Shown here: positions 50,809 through 60,641 of the stretch, piece after piece
Layout: each line of letters opens with the position of its first letter
Numbering within the stretch: the first letter of the stretch is position 1
DNA from: Agarilytica sp045430285
GTDB lineage: Bacteria > Pseudomonadota > Gammaproteobacteria > Pseudomonadales > Cellvibrionaceae
Assembly: GCA_045430285.1 (NCBI GenBank)
Contig: JAILXV010000006.1
Coordinates: forward strand, 124,001-188,000
Direction: 5' to 3'
Length of the DNA stretch: 64,000 bases
Position numbers and translations under genes: made by a program
Notes under the pieces: generated by a model
Database searches by the model: none
The model's input: the letters and a program-made list of their open reading frames with translations, nothing else
Told to the model about the DNA's origin: nothing

Positions 50809-53800
50809 TTACTCATCCACAAACACACGTAAAGCCGATTCAAACGCTTTATTTTCTCGGTAAAACTCAGGCATAAGCGATTTTAGTTGGTCTACCTCAT
50901 CCGCTTTGGCACAACGCTCGATAGCGCGTACAACCGCTCCCAATTTCTCACCGCCAAGATTCGCAACGACCCCCTTAATCGCATGCGCTATTTCGGAGAC
51001 CGTCTCACAATCGCCCTCATCAACCGATGCATCGAGTTTCTGTAAACGAGAATGGTGATCCCCACTCAAAAACATTCCGATCAGCTTTTTCAATCGATCG
51101 GTTTTCCCCCGAACGCGATTCAATGCCGCATCTTTATCCCACACCGGTTTTTCATTTACAGGCACGACGTCATTGAGGTCTTGGTTATCAACAGGGATTT
51201 GATTCACTTGCCCTGCAACAAAATCCTCTCGCTGGGAGGATGAAATAACAAGCCATGTATAGACCTTATCCAAAAGTGCATCAGGGTCGATCGGCTTTGC
51301 CAAATAATCATTCATACCAGCGGCCAAACATTTTTCTTTGTCTCCTGACATTGCGTTCGCCGTCAGCGCGACAATCGGGATATGTCGGTTGCGATCGCCC
51401 CCCTGCCCTTCTCGAATAAGACTACTGGCTTCGTAACCATCCATATCCGGCATCTGACAATCCATAAGCACTAAGCCATAGGAGGCGTCCGGTGGCGTAC
51501 TTTGCAAGCTCGCTAAAGCCTCTAAACCATTCGCGGCAATATCCACCTGCAGACCATAATCACTCAACATATCCGCAGCCACCATTTGGTTAACTTGGTT
51601 GTCTTCTACCAATAGAACTCGTGCATGATGTTCCTTTGCAACCAGTTCAATGGCTTTTACTTTTTCTGCATATTTGGCCGAGTTTAATGTTTGACTCCGA
51701 AATAGTGAATTATCCACTTCAGTGGCAGCGCCATCTTTAGAAAGAATGGAAAGGGCCGTAAATAGATCAGCCGTTGTAACAGGCTTAGGAAAATAGGCGG
51801 ATATACCCAATGCATCAAAATATTGTCTATCGCCTTTTTGTCCCATCGACGTCATCATGACCAACTTCATCGAGTTGTAGCGCCCGTCGTCTTTTAATCG
51901 TTTTGCCAACTGAGCACCGTTTATGTCCGGCATTTGGATATCAATTAAAGCAAGATCAAAAACAGCGCTATCGTCTTCAGTATATTGTGTATCACATAAA
52001 GTTAAGGCCTGTTCCCCACTTTTTGCTTCTGTGACAGTTGCGCCCCATAAACGCAACTGTGATGCAACAACGTCTCTATTCGTCGCATTATCATCAACCA
52101 CCAAAATATGCAGTAATGCCATATCCATAGCAGGTTTTACCTGGGTGGCACGATCACTTTTTTCTAGTTTTACATCCACGGAAAAACAACTACCAGAGCC
52201 GTATTCACTTGTTACGTCAACATCACCGCCCATTAATTGACTCAGTTTTTTTACAATTGCTAGCCCTAATCCCGTTCCACCATAGCGACGCGTCGTCGAA
52301 GCATCTACTTGCTGAAAGGACTCGAATAAATGCGGGATTTTTTCCTTCGGGATCCCTGCCCCAGTATCAATCACACTACAATTTAATTCCCACAATTTGT
52401 CACTCAAATCGATCAGCGAAACCTCGACAATCACCTCGCCTTGCGACGTAAATTTAATCGCGTTCCCGACGATATTGGTTAATATTTGCCGTAACCTTCC
52501 TGGATCACCCCTTACTAAGGATGTACCTATTTTTCTTACATCTAATATGAGTTCAATATCTTTCCCTTGGGCTTGGTATCCCAAGGATTCTGAAAATTCA
52601 CCCAATATTCCCCTTAAATCAAACTCTAAACACTCTAATTCCATTTTCCCCGCGTCGACTTTTGAAAAATCTAAAATATCATTAATGAGGGTCAGCAGAG
52701 ATTTCGCACTCCCTTGTGCAATGGAAAGGCGATGATATTGGTCCGAATTGAGTTCCGTATTTAATACCAGCCCTATCATCCCTAACACACCATTCATGGG
52801 TGTACGTATTTCATGGCTCATACTTGCAAGAAATTCACTTTTTGCCTCTGCGGCTTTCTCAGCCACTTCCTTTGCCTGTTGAAGGTCGCGAGTATTCTTT
52901 TCTATCACACGCTCCTGACGTCGACGTGTTTCCAACATATGATTAAATGCCTCAGCTAAGAGGCCTATTTCATTACGCTCCGTCACTTCGACCGGTTGGC
53001 CACTTTCCCCTTCGGCTACTCGCATACTTTCGTTGGCCAGAACAACAATCGGGGACGCTAAACGTTTAGCGAGAGCATAAGCCATAATCAGTACCGCAAT
53101 CGCTGTGGCAAATACCACCGCCGCAAGTATTTTTGCCTCATTATTGACTGAAGAAAAAACTTCAGCTTCATTAATCTCACTGATTAGAAGCCAATCTTTA
53201 TTAAAAATACTTATCGCTTTGTATTCACGAAGAACAGGCTTTCCTTCTGCGCCAATTATTTTTGTTGATGTTCGTTTCCCTCTTGCGGATTGATAATGGT
53301 CTGCAGATGAATTAATGCTAATTGTACGAGTAAGGAAATCGTCCCATTGATTATTTAGCGGTGATCTCAGCTCACCCTTAGCAGTAACAAGAAAGTGCCG
53401 TTCACTGCTATCACTTACTAGGGTCGCATTTATAATATTGAAAATTCTATCCAAGCGAAGCTGAATCACAAAGGTACCGAGTGTCTGCTCGTGACCATTA
53501 ATAATAGGTGCTATCAGAAAGCCTCTTAATTCATGATCGGACAGCCCGTATCGCTCAATGCCCGAAAACGAGGGGGCCATAGAAGACAATGCCTGAGCGA
53601 CCGCACTAGAAAGTTTTGAGTGGCTTAACGGGCCTGATAGAATATTTTGGCCCAGCTCTGAACGACGAAATACGGAATATTGAATATTCCCTTCTAAGTC
53701 CACGAAAAATAAATCCGCAATATAATCATATTGCTGCGTCAGAGTGAGTAAACGCTGGTGATGCTCATTAACGTTTAACTCCCACGCTTTACTGCGAACA

Positions 53801-54132
53801 TAACGATCGAGACTTAACCGTGATGCCTTATAATCGTTCACCAGACGCTCCAAAAATGCAATATTTTCCTCAAGCGCTATTTGCGTAGAAAGATCCATTC
53901 TCCGATAATCAAACCAATTATCGATATACCGTTTTTTAAGCTCCGATGTTTTTTCTAATTGCTCTACCGCCGCAAACTTCGAATCATTTACTGCGTATCG
54001 ATAACTAATAACGGCAACGATGACAACGGGTACGAGCGACATCATCAAAAACCACATCATAAAGACTTGGCGCAACGGGCGCCGAGTGCTCATTGAAGCG
54101 TTTGTGTTGTAGTCGCGCTCAGATGCTGTCAT
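50809..54132 (-). CDS. BarA-like hybrid sensor kinase with two receivers and an HPt domain
   Basis: 1107 residues. An N-terminal membrane helix (about 20-43), a large periplasmic dCache-like sensor region (about 45-330), a second helix (about 335-355), then HAMP, HisKA with His440 in SHEIRTPMNG, and an ATPase domain with DTGAGIP and GGTGLGLAIV. Receiver 1 (about 690-805) has LALIDIQMPD; receiver 2 (about 835-955) has LVLMDCQMPDMDG. An HPt domain (about 1000-1090) has its His in IAHAIKG. This is a complete four-step phosphorelay lacking only the output regulator, which is not in the window. The signal is unknown. Confidence 0.9.
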   Translation of the reverse strand: MTASERDYNTNASMSTRRPLRQVFMMWFLMMSLVPVVIVAVISYRYAVNDSKFAAVEQLEKTSELKKRYIDNWFDYRRMDLSTQIALEENIAFLERLVNDYKASRLSLDRYVRSKAWELNVNEHHQRLLTLTQQYDYIADLFFVDLEGNIQYSVFRRSELGQNILSGPLSHSKLSSAVAQALSSMAPSFSGIERYGLSDHELRGFLIAPIINGHEQTLGTFVIQLRLDRIFNIINATLVSDSSERHFLVTAKGELRSPLNNQWDDFLTRTISINSSADHYQSARGKRTSTKIIGAEGKPVLREYKAISIFNKDWLLISEINEAEVFSSVNNEAKILAAVVFATAIAVLIMAYALAKRLASPIVVLANESMRVAEGESGQPVEVTERNEIGLLAEAFNHMLETRRRQERVIEKNTRDLQQAKEVAEKAAEAKSEFLASMSHEIRTPMNGVLGMIGLVLNTELNSDQYHRLSIAQGSAKSLLTLINDILDFSKVDAGKMELECLEFDLRGILGEFSESLGYQAQGKDIELILDVRKIGTSLVRGDPGRLRQILTNIVGNAIKFTSQGEVIVEVSLIDLSDKLWELNCSVIDTGAGIPKEKIPHLFESFQQVDASTTRRYGGTGLGLAIVKKLSQLMGGDVDVTSEYGSGSCFSVDVKLEKSDRATQVKPAMDMALLHILVVDDNATNRDVVASQLRLWGATVTEAKSGEQALTLCDTQYTEDDSAVFDLALIDIQMPDINGAQLAKRLKDDGRYNSMKLVMMTSMGQKGDRQYFDALGISAYFPKPVTTADLFTALSILSKDGAATEVDNSLFRSQTLNSAKYAEKVKAIELVAKEHHARVLLVEDNQVNQMVAADMLSDYGLQVDIAANGLEALASLQSTPPDASYGLVLMDCQMPDMDGYEASSLIREGQGGDRNRHIPIVALTANAMSGDKEKCLAAGMNDYLAKPIDPDALLDKVYTWLVISSSQREDFVAGQVNQIPVDNQDLNDVVPVNEKPVWDKDAALNRVRGKTDRLKKLIGMFLSGDHHSRLQKLDASVDEGDCETVSEIAHAIKGVVANLGGEKLGAVVRAIERCAKADEVDQLKSLMPEFYRENKAFESALRVFVDE

Positions 54133-54372
54133 GAAATGAAATATTATTGGTAAGTGGCAAGGCTGGGCATGCTATCTACCGCATCCTCAGTACAGGCTGT
54201 ATTCAAACCCGTGTATATATCGTCAAATAATACAAAACGCGTGAACGCTGACATCGAAAACACAACGAGTAAAGGCATAGAACGAGTATAGAACGAGATC
54301 GTAAAACAGGACGGAACGACTACGCCTGGCAAGGTGTGAAATGACAAAGAATTAGGTGAACACCCAATAAAT

Positions 54373-54403
54373 GGGAGGTCCGCCAAAAACATTGGCGGCT
54401 CCC
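54373..54403 (-). terminator. Hairpin downstream of the acidic secreted protein gene
   Basis: GGGAG-x-CCGCCAA pairs with TTGGCGG-CTCCC with a small bulge. Read on the minus strand it is followed by ATTTATT. It fits an intrinsic terminator of the gene ending at 54435. Confidence 0.7.
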
Positions 54404-54434
54404 GCTAACAGCTATGTATTGAACTAGAACCGTG

Positions 54435-55304
54435 TTACTGAGGGGTAGGGCTTGGTGGCTGTGCCGTGTAAGGCTGAGGAAAAGCAGGTTCCACAGGGTC
54501 GAGTGGCTGCGCATCATCGGCTGCCTGACCAATAAAACTGTCGCCTTTCCCTTCTTGAGCCTCAGAATCACCTCTCTCCAGGGCGGCCAACTCTTCCAGA
54601 AGCGCTTGTTCGCTCGCCTCCTCGTTTTCGTCTATAGGCGCTCCCACATTTTCAAGCGATGATGAGGAGGACGAGAAAGACATGTTTTCGCTCTCCTCCG
54701 TGCGCAGATGTTCGTCTTGGGGCAGCTGATCGTTCTCGGGAAGTAAAGATTCCTCATCGATTATAGAGAGCGATTCATATTCGCCCTCATCTTCTTCATA
54801 TTCATCAGATTCATACCCATCCTCCTCACTCGGCGCCCCTTCGCCACTTTCACGATAGGTTTCTGACAGGTATTCACGCTCATATTCTGCGGGATCATTA
54901 CGAATGGGATAAGCGTCCTCTTCTCCGTCTGCACTGCCTTCATCCACTTCAACATATGCACCATCGCTTTCCTCATAATCTTGCGCATAGCCATCATCAC
55001 TGCCGTAGCGTTCAGAATACTCAGAGGACGACTCGTGATCTGAAGGTTCCTCATAACCTTCATAAGAAGATTCGTCGCGATGGGCCCACTCGCCACCAGG
55101 GTTGTATACTTCGTAGCGGCTGTTCGCCCGCGCCGCTCGTCGCTGCTCGTAAGGATCGTTTGCAGGGTCGTACTGCTGCGCATGCATTTCGTCCATGGGG
55201 TCGTTTAAGCCAGACTCCTCTTGAGCGACCACAATGAAAGGAATAAGCATTACAGAAGAGACAAATAAGTATTTCAGCGTTTTCACGTTTAATATCCTCA
55301 TCAT
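54435..55304 (-). CDS. Highly acidic, disordered secreted protein
   Basis: 289 residues. A signal peptide (TLKYLFVSSVMLIPFIVVAQ) precedes a mature part in which about 30 percent of residues are Asp or Glu, with many Tyr and Ser, a six-Ser run (SFSSSSSSL) and a Pro-rich C terminus (PAFPQPYTAQPPSPTPQ). I see no folded domain. The profile suggests an extended periplasmic or extracellular chain, perhaps binding calcium or cationic surfaces. Two adjacent Met codons at the start leave the exact initiation open. It does not resemble the neighbouring genes. Confidence 0.65.
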   Translation of the reverse strand: MMRILNVKTLKYLFVSSVMLIPFIVVAQEESGLNDPMDEMHAQQYDPANDPYEQRRAARANSRYEVYNPGGEWAHRDESSYEGYEEPSDHESSSEYSERYGSDDGYAQDYEESDGAYVEVDEGSADGEEDAYPIRNDPAEYEREYLSETYRESGEGAPSEEDGYESDEYEEDEGEYESLSIIDEESLLPENDQLPQDEHLRTEESENMSFSSSSSSLENVGAPIDENEEASEQALLEELAALERGDSEAQEGKGDSFIGQAADDAQPLDPVEPAFPQPYTAQPPSPTPQ

Positions 55305-55684
55305 TCAACTTAGCGTCTATTTTTATAGGGTCGATCCCGAGGCAACATACAGTATGTCGAATACCTTCAGCATTGCGAGTGGCTACTTACGGATTATGAC
55401 CACTTCATCATTCTGCGTCTTTTTAGGCCTTCGTAAATACGTTTTTCAACATAAAAACCACTTTAAAATCATAAGCTTACGAAGCATTACGGGTACATTA
55501 TCACCCAGATATCTTTCTTTTAATTGTCGCTAAACGACGCCAATACGCACTCGGCCCTACTGTTGTCACCCCAACATCGAGAGACTTAGGTGCAATGTTC
55601 GAGATTACTGCTTTCTTTTGATCAACGCTACTAGCCCAAGGTCTGATAAGCAGACTTCACGTAGGGATACTATTGGATTACGCA
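55305..55684. other. Intergenic stretch upstream of the acidic protein gene
   Basis: About 380 bp. Frames present are short and do not read as protein. It should contain the promoter of the acidic protein gene (minus). Confidence 0.4.
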
Positions 55685-55686
55685 AT

Positions 55687-55721
55687 AAAAAAGGGCAAGC
55701 CCCGAAAGGCTTGCCCTTTTT
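55687..55721. terminator. Bidirectional terminator next to the cold-shock gene
   Basis: GGGCAAGCC pairs with GGCTTGCCC around a 6-nt loop, with an A-run on the left and a T-run on the right. It lies just beyond the 3' end of the cold-shock gene. Confidence 0.9.
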
Positions 55722-55739
55722 CTAAAACGTGTTGCTTAC

Positions 55740-55949
55740 TTATAGAGCAACGATGTTTTCAGCTTGAGGACCTTTTTGACCACTTGTAACAGTGAACTCA
55801 ACTTGTTGGCCTTCTGCTAGAGTTTTGAACCCTTCGCTTGCAATGGCACTGAAGTGAGCGAAAACGTCTGGGCCTGATTCTTGTTCGATAAAGCCAAAAC
55901 CTTTAGTTTCGTTGAACCACTTAACGGTTCCTTTAGTTTTATTAGACAT
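55740..55949 (-). CDS. CspA-family cold-shock protein
   Basis: 69 residues of the single OB-fold cold-shock family, which bind single-stranded RNA and DNA. RNP1 (KGFGFI) and RNP2 (DVFAHF) are intact. The start at 55949 gives the usual family N terminus (MSNKTKGTVKWFNETKG) and follows an AGGAT ribosome binding site; an upstream in-frame ATG at 56003 is less likely. The upstream leader could hold a cold-responsive structure, as in other csp mRNAs, but I did not resolve one. Confidence 0.95.
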   Translation of the reverse strand: MSNKTKGTVKWFNETKGFGFIEQESGPDVFAHFSAIASEGFKTLAEGQQVEFTVTSGQKGPQAENIVAL

Positions 55950-56211
55950 AATAATATCCTGAAATTTATATATAGTTTCGCCTTCTGGAGGCATGGATCG
56001 CATAAGAATGTAGACTGGAACTTAAAAACTGCAGGACGAGGTATTACGAATAAAACAGCGAAATGTAGATTGTAAATAAGAGGCTTCTTTCTTGCTACGG
56101 CGTAAGATATAGGAATCGGAAGAGGCTGTCTATCAATTTTTGAGTGTTTCCAAACAGCGCCCCCAATCAAAATAATAATCAGTCTCAACCGATCTCCTAT
56201 TCCATAAAATA

Positions 56212-56982
56212 TTAGGGTTGTAGACCACCACCATCAATCAAAGGAAATCCATCTGAACGGGGCTTTCCTAGAGCAGGAGGGCCTGACTCTCCCGTTTCCT
56301 CATACAACCCTTCGCTGTTTATCGATAATCCATCAGGATTAGTGAATTCAGCAAGAATAAGCTGACCAATGACGAGTTCAGCATGACTGTTTAAAGATCC
56401 GATCAACTTCCCACAGCTCTCCACTCGAAAATAGGTAATTCTCGAGCTAGGAAAACCATTTTGACTAATCGAAAATGACACTCTCCCCGCCCCACTTGTT
56501 CCACTCAATAAAATAACAAAATTAGTGGAAGCAGAACCAGATTAAACAAGCTCTACGCTTCCGCCCGACATGACGTTTAGCGGACCACTTGTGGATTCAT
56601 CCGGCTGCCCATGTTCATTTCAAGGGACCCAATTTGAAACGAGAATGCTATCTGAGTAAAACGAAGAGAATTCACCTTCTTCATCGAAATAAATGGTATA
56701 TATCGCTGGCGTTGCAACCGTATCATCTGGATTAAATACGCTATCGCCATAGTTATAATCAACAGGGTTAACGTCAAGAGAAACAAACGAAGTTTTCTGC
56801 GGACCGGCATCAGCCGCCCCTATATTTGCATTCACCACGAGATCTTCATCGATCATCTCCTCTCCTGCAAAGGCTGTATTCCCAAGCCCCGAAGAAACCG
56901 CAGGATGAATACGAATCCCGAGGCTTGACGCGTCAATCAAATCCCCCGAGGCATCAACAAATAACGCTGAAGAAGAACAGAT
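56212..56982 (-). pseudogene. flgE: Decayed flagellar hook protein FlgE fragment
   Basis: One reading frame runs through this stretch, broken by two in-frame stops (TGA at 56620-56622 and TAA at 56542-56544), with no frameshift needed. The pieces follow the hook protein order: VVNANIGAADAG...DYNYGDSVF (FlgE mid domain), then SQNGFPSSRITYFRVESCGK and GQLILAEFTNPDGL...EETGESGPP, then a GLQP end. The C-terminal coiled-coil helix and the N-terminal rod helix that a working hook protein needs are both absent. It sits directly after the glycosyltransferase-like gene stop and no other flagellar gene is in the window. It is likely a relic at a rearrangement junction. Confidence 0.75.
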
Positions 56983-57001
56983 TTATTTTACTTCCTGAAC
57001 C

Positions 57002-57898
57002 CTATTTTATATCACTCTTCGCAAAATGAATTTTCTCTGGTTGCAGGCGCTTATTTATCCAGTCCCCACAATAAATAAAGATGTACTTTGACCTTTTTCT
57101 AATATTGCCCAAGAGTGAGTCGTGATAAAAATTTATACCTAAACAAACCCGAAAAAACAAAGGCAGCCCAGCCGAAACGTACTTTCCTGAGCGTAAAACC
57201 CCCCCATAAGTACGAGGGCGATAAGGTTGAATATCACATACGGAAAGAACATTTGCCTGCTCTTGATAATTATCTTTACCGGCAGACTTTAGGTCACTAT
57301 ACAAAGTACCTTTGCCAATTGGCCGCGAATGCACAACCGAAATTTCATCAATCACTGCGGCTTTACGCAAAGGATCTGCCATTAAGTGACACCACACAAG
57401 ATCTAAGCCCCAGCCAGAGGAGCTATAGGTAAGTAAAGGTAAAATTTCTTTTAGGTACGCAGAGTTAAAACAAGGCGCCATAACCTCGACAAAGGTTGTA
57501 TACCTTAATCGAAAGTATTTGTTTGCCTTTGTCACTTGAAAAGAGGAGTAACTATCATGAGTAAGTGAAGGCTGACAAATTGATAGGTCGTAATCTCGGG
57601 AACAATCAAACAGTCTATTTATAGATTCCAGAGAACAAATAAGGTCGTCATCAGGAAGCCAAATTGTATCGTATTTTTCTAGCAGCTCAGGCCTATTTGT
57701 GAATAACCTATGCAAGCTATCCCACTTAAATCCATTATCCTTAACAACTTCAAACCCACTATTCTCATATAAACTCTTTTGAGAGCCATAATAGCTGATG
57801 ATTAAGTCCCAATTACGCGAGGAATCGCCTTTCAACCAATCAGGATGTAACGATTGATCTCCTGCACGAACAACGACAAGGTTCTTGTTCTCGGACAT
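57002..57898 (-). CDS. DUF707-like putative glycosyltransferase
   Basis: 298 residues. Features of the DUF707 family and related GT-A-like enzymes: an N-terminal strand-helix with RNWDLIISYYG, a DDD motif in TIWLPDDDLI that could bind metal and nucleotide sugar, and the conserved SGWGLDLVWCHLM. There is no signal peptide. As the last gene of the deoxysugar operon it is a candidate for transfer of the 3,6-dideoxyhexose, though the family's chemistry is not well established. It starts 21 bp after the preceding gene. Confidence 0.6.
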   Translation of the reverse strand: MSENKNLVVVRAGDQSLHPDWLKGDSSRNWDLIISYYGSQKSLYENSGFEVVKDNGFKWDSLHRLFTNRPELLEKYDTIWLPDDDLICSLESINRLFDCSRDYDLSICQPSLTHDSYSSFQVTKANKYFRLRYTTFVEVMAPCFNSAYLKEILPLLTYSSSGWGLDLVWCHLMADPLRKAAVIDEISVVHSRPIGKGTLYSDLKSAGKDNYQEQANVLSVCDIQPYRPRTYGGVLRSGKYVSAGLPLFFRVCLGINFYHDSLLGNIRKRSKYIFIYCGDWINKRLQPEKIHFAKSDIK

Positions 57899-57918
57899 AT
57901 AAACCTACCTGAAAATCA

Positions 57919-58767
57919 TCAAATTATACATGATGGATCTGAATATACGTATTTAAACTGTTCGCTGCGATCTGGGTATGTCCCAGGGAGCAAGCGGCCG
58001 GAAGCTCCTTCATCTCTCCATACTTCCTGAGAAAACGCCAATACAGTTTTTGGTATTCCTGATGCGACATGGCGCACGACAGGATATCCAGCGTCAGGCC
58101 TAAACGTCTCACCTAAAGCACTACAGATTTTTTCAGCCACACTATCTACACATACAAAATCTCGTACTTGTATACCAGAAGTCATCGGAAAATCTCGACC
58201 CTCACGTGCAGCTGCGACCAAGCCTGGATATAGTCGAGAACTTAATTCCCCTTCACCGTAAACCTGAAACAACCTTAATGTTGTCAATTCGATTTTCTTA
58301 TCCCTCGCAAAACCTTCCATTGCTATCGTTGCAGCAGCTTTTGAAGAGGGATAAGACGCGACAGCTCCCAGAGGAGTATCCGTTTTTAAGCCTCTATTCA
58401 CATCGCAAAAACCATCTGCATATTCGAAGCATGACCCGATATTCACATACCGACGAACACCCACGCCTTCAGCTAATTCAAACAGTTTAAGTGGCGCATA
58501 CACATTCCAATATATACTTGTGGCATGATCCGCATACGGTGGATTAGCCGTATGAGCAGCCATGTGCAATATGAAGTCGTGCCCAGCAACATCTTCTGAC
58601 TGAACCTCATCAAGATTTTTTTGTAGCCACTCGACATGATCATAGCGTGGTAAAACCGCTTTAGAATCACGCCGCACCAAACCCGTGATAGAAATATTTT
58701 TCCCGGCGGTGGCTTTTAGAAAAGCAGCCCCGACAAATCCAGTGAGACCTGTAACAAATACCTTCAT
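57919..58767 (-). CDS. SDR-type NAD(P)-dependent sugar nucleotide reductase/epimerase
   Basis: 282 residues. Extended SDR fold: cofactor loop TGLTGFVG, the Ser in NIGSCFEYADG and the YPSSK catalytic pair. The start is the ATG that overlaps the upstream epimerase stop (TGATG); a TTG just before it is in frame but less likely. In ascarylose pathways a reductase of this type (AscF) reduces the C4 ketone of the 3,6-dideoxyhexose after the 5-epimerase. That role fits the gene order here. A 4-epimerase on another sugar is the alternative. Confidence 0.65.
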   Translation of the reverse strand: MKVFVTGLTGFVGAAFLKATAGKNISITGLVRRDSKAVLPRYDHVEWLQKNLDEVQSEDVAGHDFILHMAAHTANPPYADHATSIYWNVYAPLKLFELAEGVGVRRYVNIGSCFEYADGFCDVNRGLKTDTPLGAVASYPSSKAAATIAMEGFARDKKIELTTLRLFQVYGEGELSSRLYPGLVAAAREGRDFPMTSGIQVRDFVCVDSVAEKICSALGETFRPDAGYPVVRHVASGIPKTVLAFSQEVWRDEGASGRLLPGTYPDRSEQFKYVYSDPSCII

Positions 58768-59309
58768 CAAAACGGGCTCTCAAATTCGTTTAGTGAGCAG
58801 AATGACGCATCTCTCTCAGAGACTAAGGGAGAGTCACACGGCCAAACAATTCCACACGAACTCCAAAGAACGCCCGCATCGTGACTAGGAGAATATCCAC
58901 AATCAGTTTTATACACCATAGTGGCACTATCAGAAATAGTGGAAAACCCATGAGCCACTCCCTGCGGCAAGAAAATCGCAGTGGGGTTATCCGAATCCAA
59001 ATAAATACTTTCTGCTTTGAGATATGAAGAGGAACCTCGTCTTAAATCAACAAAAGCGTCAAACACCCGACCATCAATACAGTACACCAGTTTACTATGG
59101 GCAAAAGGTGGAAGCTGAAAATGCATACCACGAAGCACACCCTTAGTTGAACTGGAATAAAATTCTTCCTCCATAGAGAAAGAAGAGAGCTCAGGAATAC
59201 CTTGGCTCAGATTCCGATTAAAGGTTTTAACGAAACAACCTCGACTGTCTTCTAACTTATTGAAAACGAGTTTGTATGCACCAGCAATATTTAAGGGAGT
59301 AATATCCAT
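58767..59309 (-). CDS. RfbC-type sugar epimerase (AscE-like candidate)
   Basis: 180 residues from ATG 59309; two TTG codons precede it. It is a cupin of the dTDP-4-dehydrorhamnose 3,5-epimerase family: RGMHFQ, a VDLRRGSSSY segment and PQGVAHGF, with the catalytic His in GMHFQ and a Tyr further on (VYKTDCGYS). In this operon the substrate is more likely CDP-3,6-dideoxy-4-hexulose than dTDP-sugar, as for AscE, since no dTDP-glucose genes are present. The assignment rests on context. Confidence 0.75.
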   Translation of the reverse strand: MDITPLNIAGAYKLVFNKLEDSRGCFVKTFNRNLSQGIPELSSFSMEEEFYSSSTKGVLRGMHFQLPPFAHSKLVYCIDGRVFDAFVDLRRGSSSYLKAESIYLDSDNPTAIFLPQGVAHGFSTISDSATMVYKTDCGYSPSHDAGVLWSSCGIVWPCDSPLVSERDASFCSLNEFESPF

Positions 59310-59327
59310 CAACAACTTACCGTCTAT

Positions 59328-60641
59328 TTAGAAATTCAGACCAAAAAACTCTTCAAATTTATTCACTACAAAATCAATCTGAGGCTCTGACAACCCTGGG
59401 TAAATACCAATCCAAAACGTTTGATTCATCACTCTATCGGTATTCTCTAAATTACCACTTACACGGTATTCAATATTTTCAAAATAGGGTTGACGTGTCA
59501 GGTTCCCCGCAAAAAGTAACCGCGTGCCTATTTTTGCCTCATCCAAAAATTTAAGTAGCTCGACACGATCAACAGCGGCTGATTCTTTTAATGTTATTGG
59601 AAATCCAAACCAAGAAGGGCTTGAATTTTTCGTTGCTTCGGGCAATTCAATAAACTCTGAACATCCAGAAAGACCCGATTTTAAATAGTCAAAATTACGC
59701 TTTCTTTTTTCTACCAACCACTCCAAGCGCTCCATCTGAGCAAGACCACAGGCTGCCTGCATATCAGAAATCTTCAAGTTGTAACCCAAATGGGAATACG
59801 TATATTTGTGGTCATATCCAGCAGGAAGAGAGCCGAGCTGCTGATCGAAACGTTTTCCACATGTATTGTCGCAACCTGGATCGCAATAACAATCACGTCC
59901 CCAATCCCTAAAAGATTCCACAATCGTGTTCAACTCTTTAGACTGGGTAAAAACAGCACCACCTTCACCCATTGTAATATGATGAGCAGGATAAAAACTT
60001 ACCGTACCAATATCACCATATGTTCCAACCATTTTTCCATCATAGGTCGAACCCAACGCATCACAACAATCTTCGATTAACCAGAGGTCATACTTATCAG
60101 CAATACGTTTGACCTCTTTCAAATCAAATGGATTACCCAAAGTATGAGCGACCATTATCGCCTTTGTTTTTTTACTAACAGCCGCTTCAATCAGTTCAGG
60201 ATCAATATTGTATGTCGGGATATGAACATCGACAAAAACAGGAATTAACCCATTTTGTATGGCCGGATTAACCGTCGTAGGGAAACCAGCAGCTACAGTA
60301 ATCACCTCATCGCCAGGCTGAAGTCGTCTATCACCAAGCTTCGGCGATGTTAACGCAGTCATTGCCAACAAGTTCGCAGCTGACCCAGAAACAGTCGTTA
60401 ACACATGTTTAACACTTAAAAATTCTCCTAGATTTTTTTGAAATGCATCATTAAAACGGCCAGTCGTTAGCCAAGCATCCAATGAAGCCTCCACCATTAG
60501 TTGCCGCTCTTTTGTACCAACCACTTTCCCAGAAGGTGGCACAGCTGATTCCCCTGCAACAAATAATTTTTCCGCATCGGCTAACTCAGAATACTCTGCA
60601 ACTAAAGCGGCTATTTTTTCTCTTATTTCTTGTTGACTCAT
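59328..60641 (-). CDS. rfbH: CDP-6-deoxy-L-threo-D-glycero-4-hexulose 3-dehydrase (RfbH/DdhC, E1)
   Basis: 437 residues. A DegT/DnrJ/EryC1 fold in which the usual PLP Lys is replaced by His (FYPAHHITMGEGG), the signature of the E1 dehydrase that uses PMP. The iron-sulphur ligands are there (DCYCDPGCDNTCGKR), matching the [2Fe-2S] centre of E1. It removes the C3 hydroxyl with the E3 reductase encoded at 62528. The start lies one base from the rfbG stop, so they are coupled. Confidence 0.93.
   Translation of the reverse strand: MSQQEIREKIAALVAEYSELADAEKLFVAGESAVPPSGKVVGTKERQLMVEASLDAWLTTGRFNDAFQKNLGEFLSVKHVLTTVSGSAANLLAMTALTSPKLGDRRLQPGDEVITVAAGFPTTVNPAIQNGLIPVFVDVHIPTYNIDPELIEAAVSKKTKAIMVAHTLGNPFDLKEVKRIADKYDLWLIEDCCDALGSTYDGKMVGTYGDIGTVSFYPAHHITMGEGGAVFTQSKELNTIVESFRDWGRDCYCDPGCDNTCGKRFDQQLGSLPAGYDHKYTYSHLGYNLKISDMQAACGLAQMERLEWLVEKRKRNFDYLKSGLSGCSEFIELPEATKNSSPSWFGFPITLKESAAVDRVELLKFLDEAKIGTRLLFAGNLTRQPYFENIEYRVSGNLENTDRVMNQTFWIGIYPGLSEPQIDFVVNKFEEFFGLNF

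Noticed and set aside
54956..55237. Long plus-strand open frames opposite the acidic protein gene
   Set aside because: They are mirrors of the biased codons of the minus-strand gene and show no start signal or protein-like pattern.
55234..55533. 99-codon plus-strand frame upstream of the acidic protein gene
   Set aside because: It overlaps the acidic protein's N-terminal coding region, lacks a ribosome site and has no recognisable features.
56577..56810. Separate small minus-strand gene inside the flgE relic
   Set aside because: The other frame carries a continuous hook-protein match across this stretch, so this frame is a shadow.
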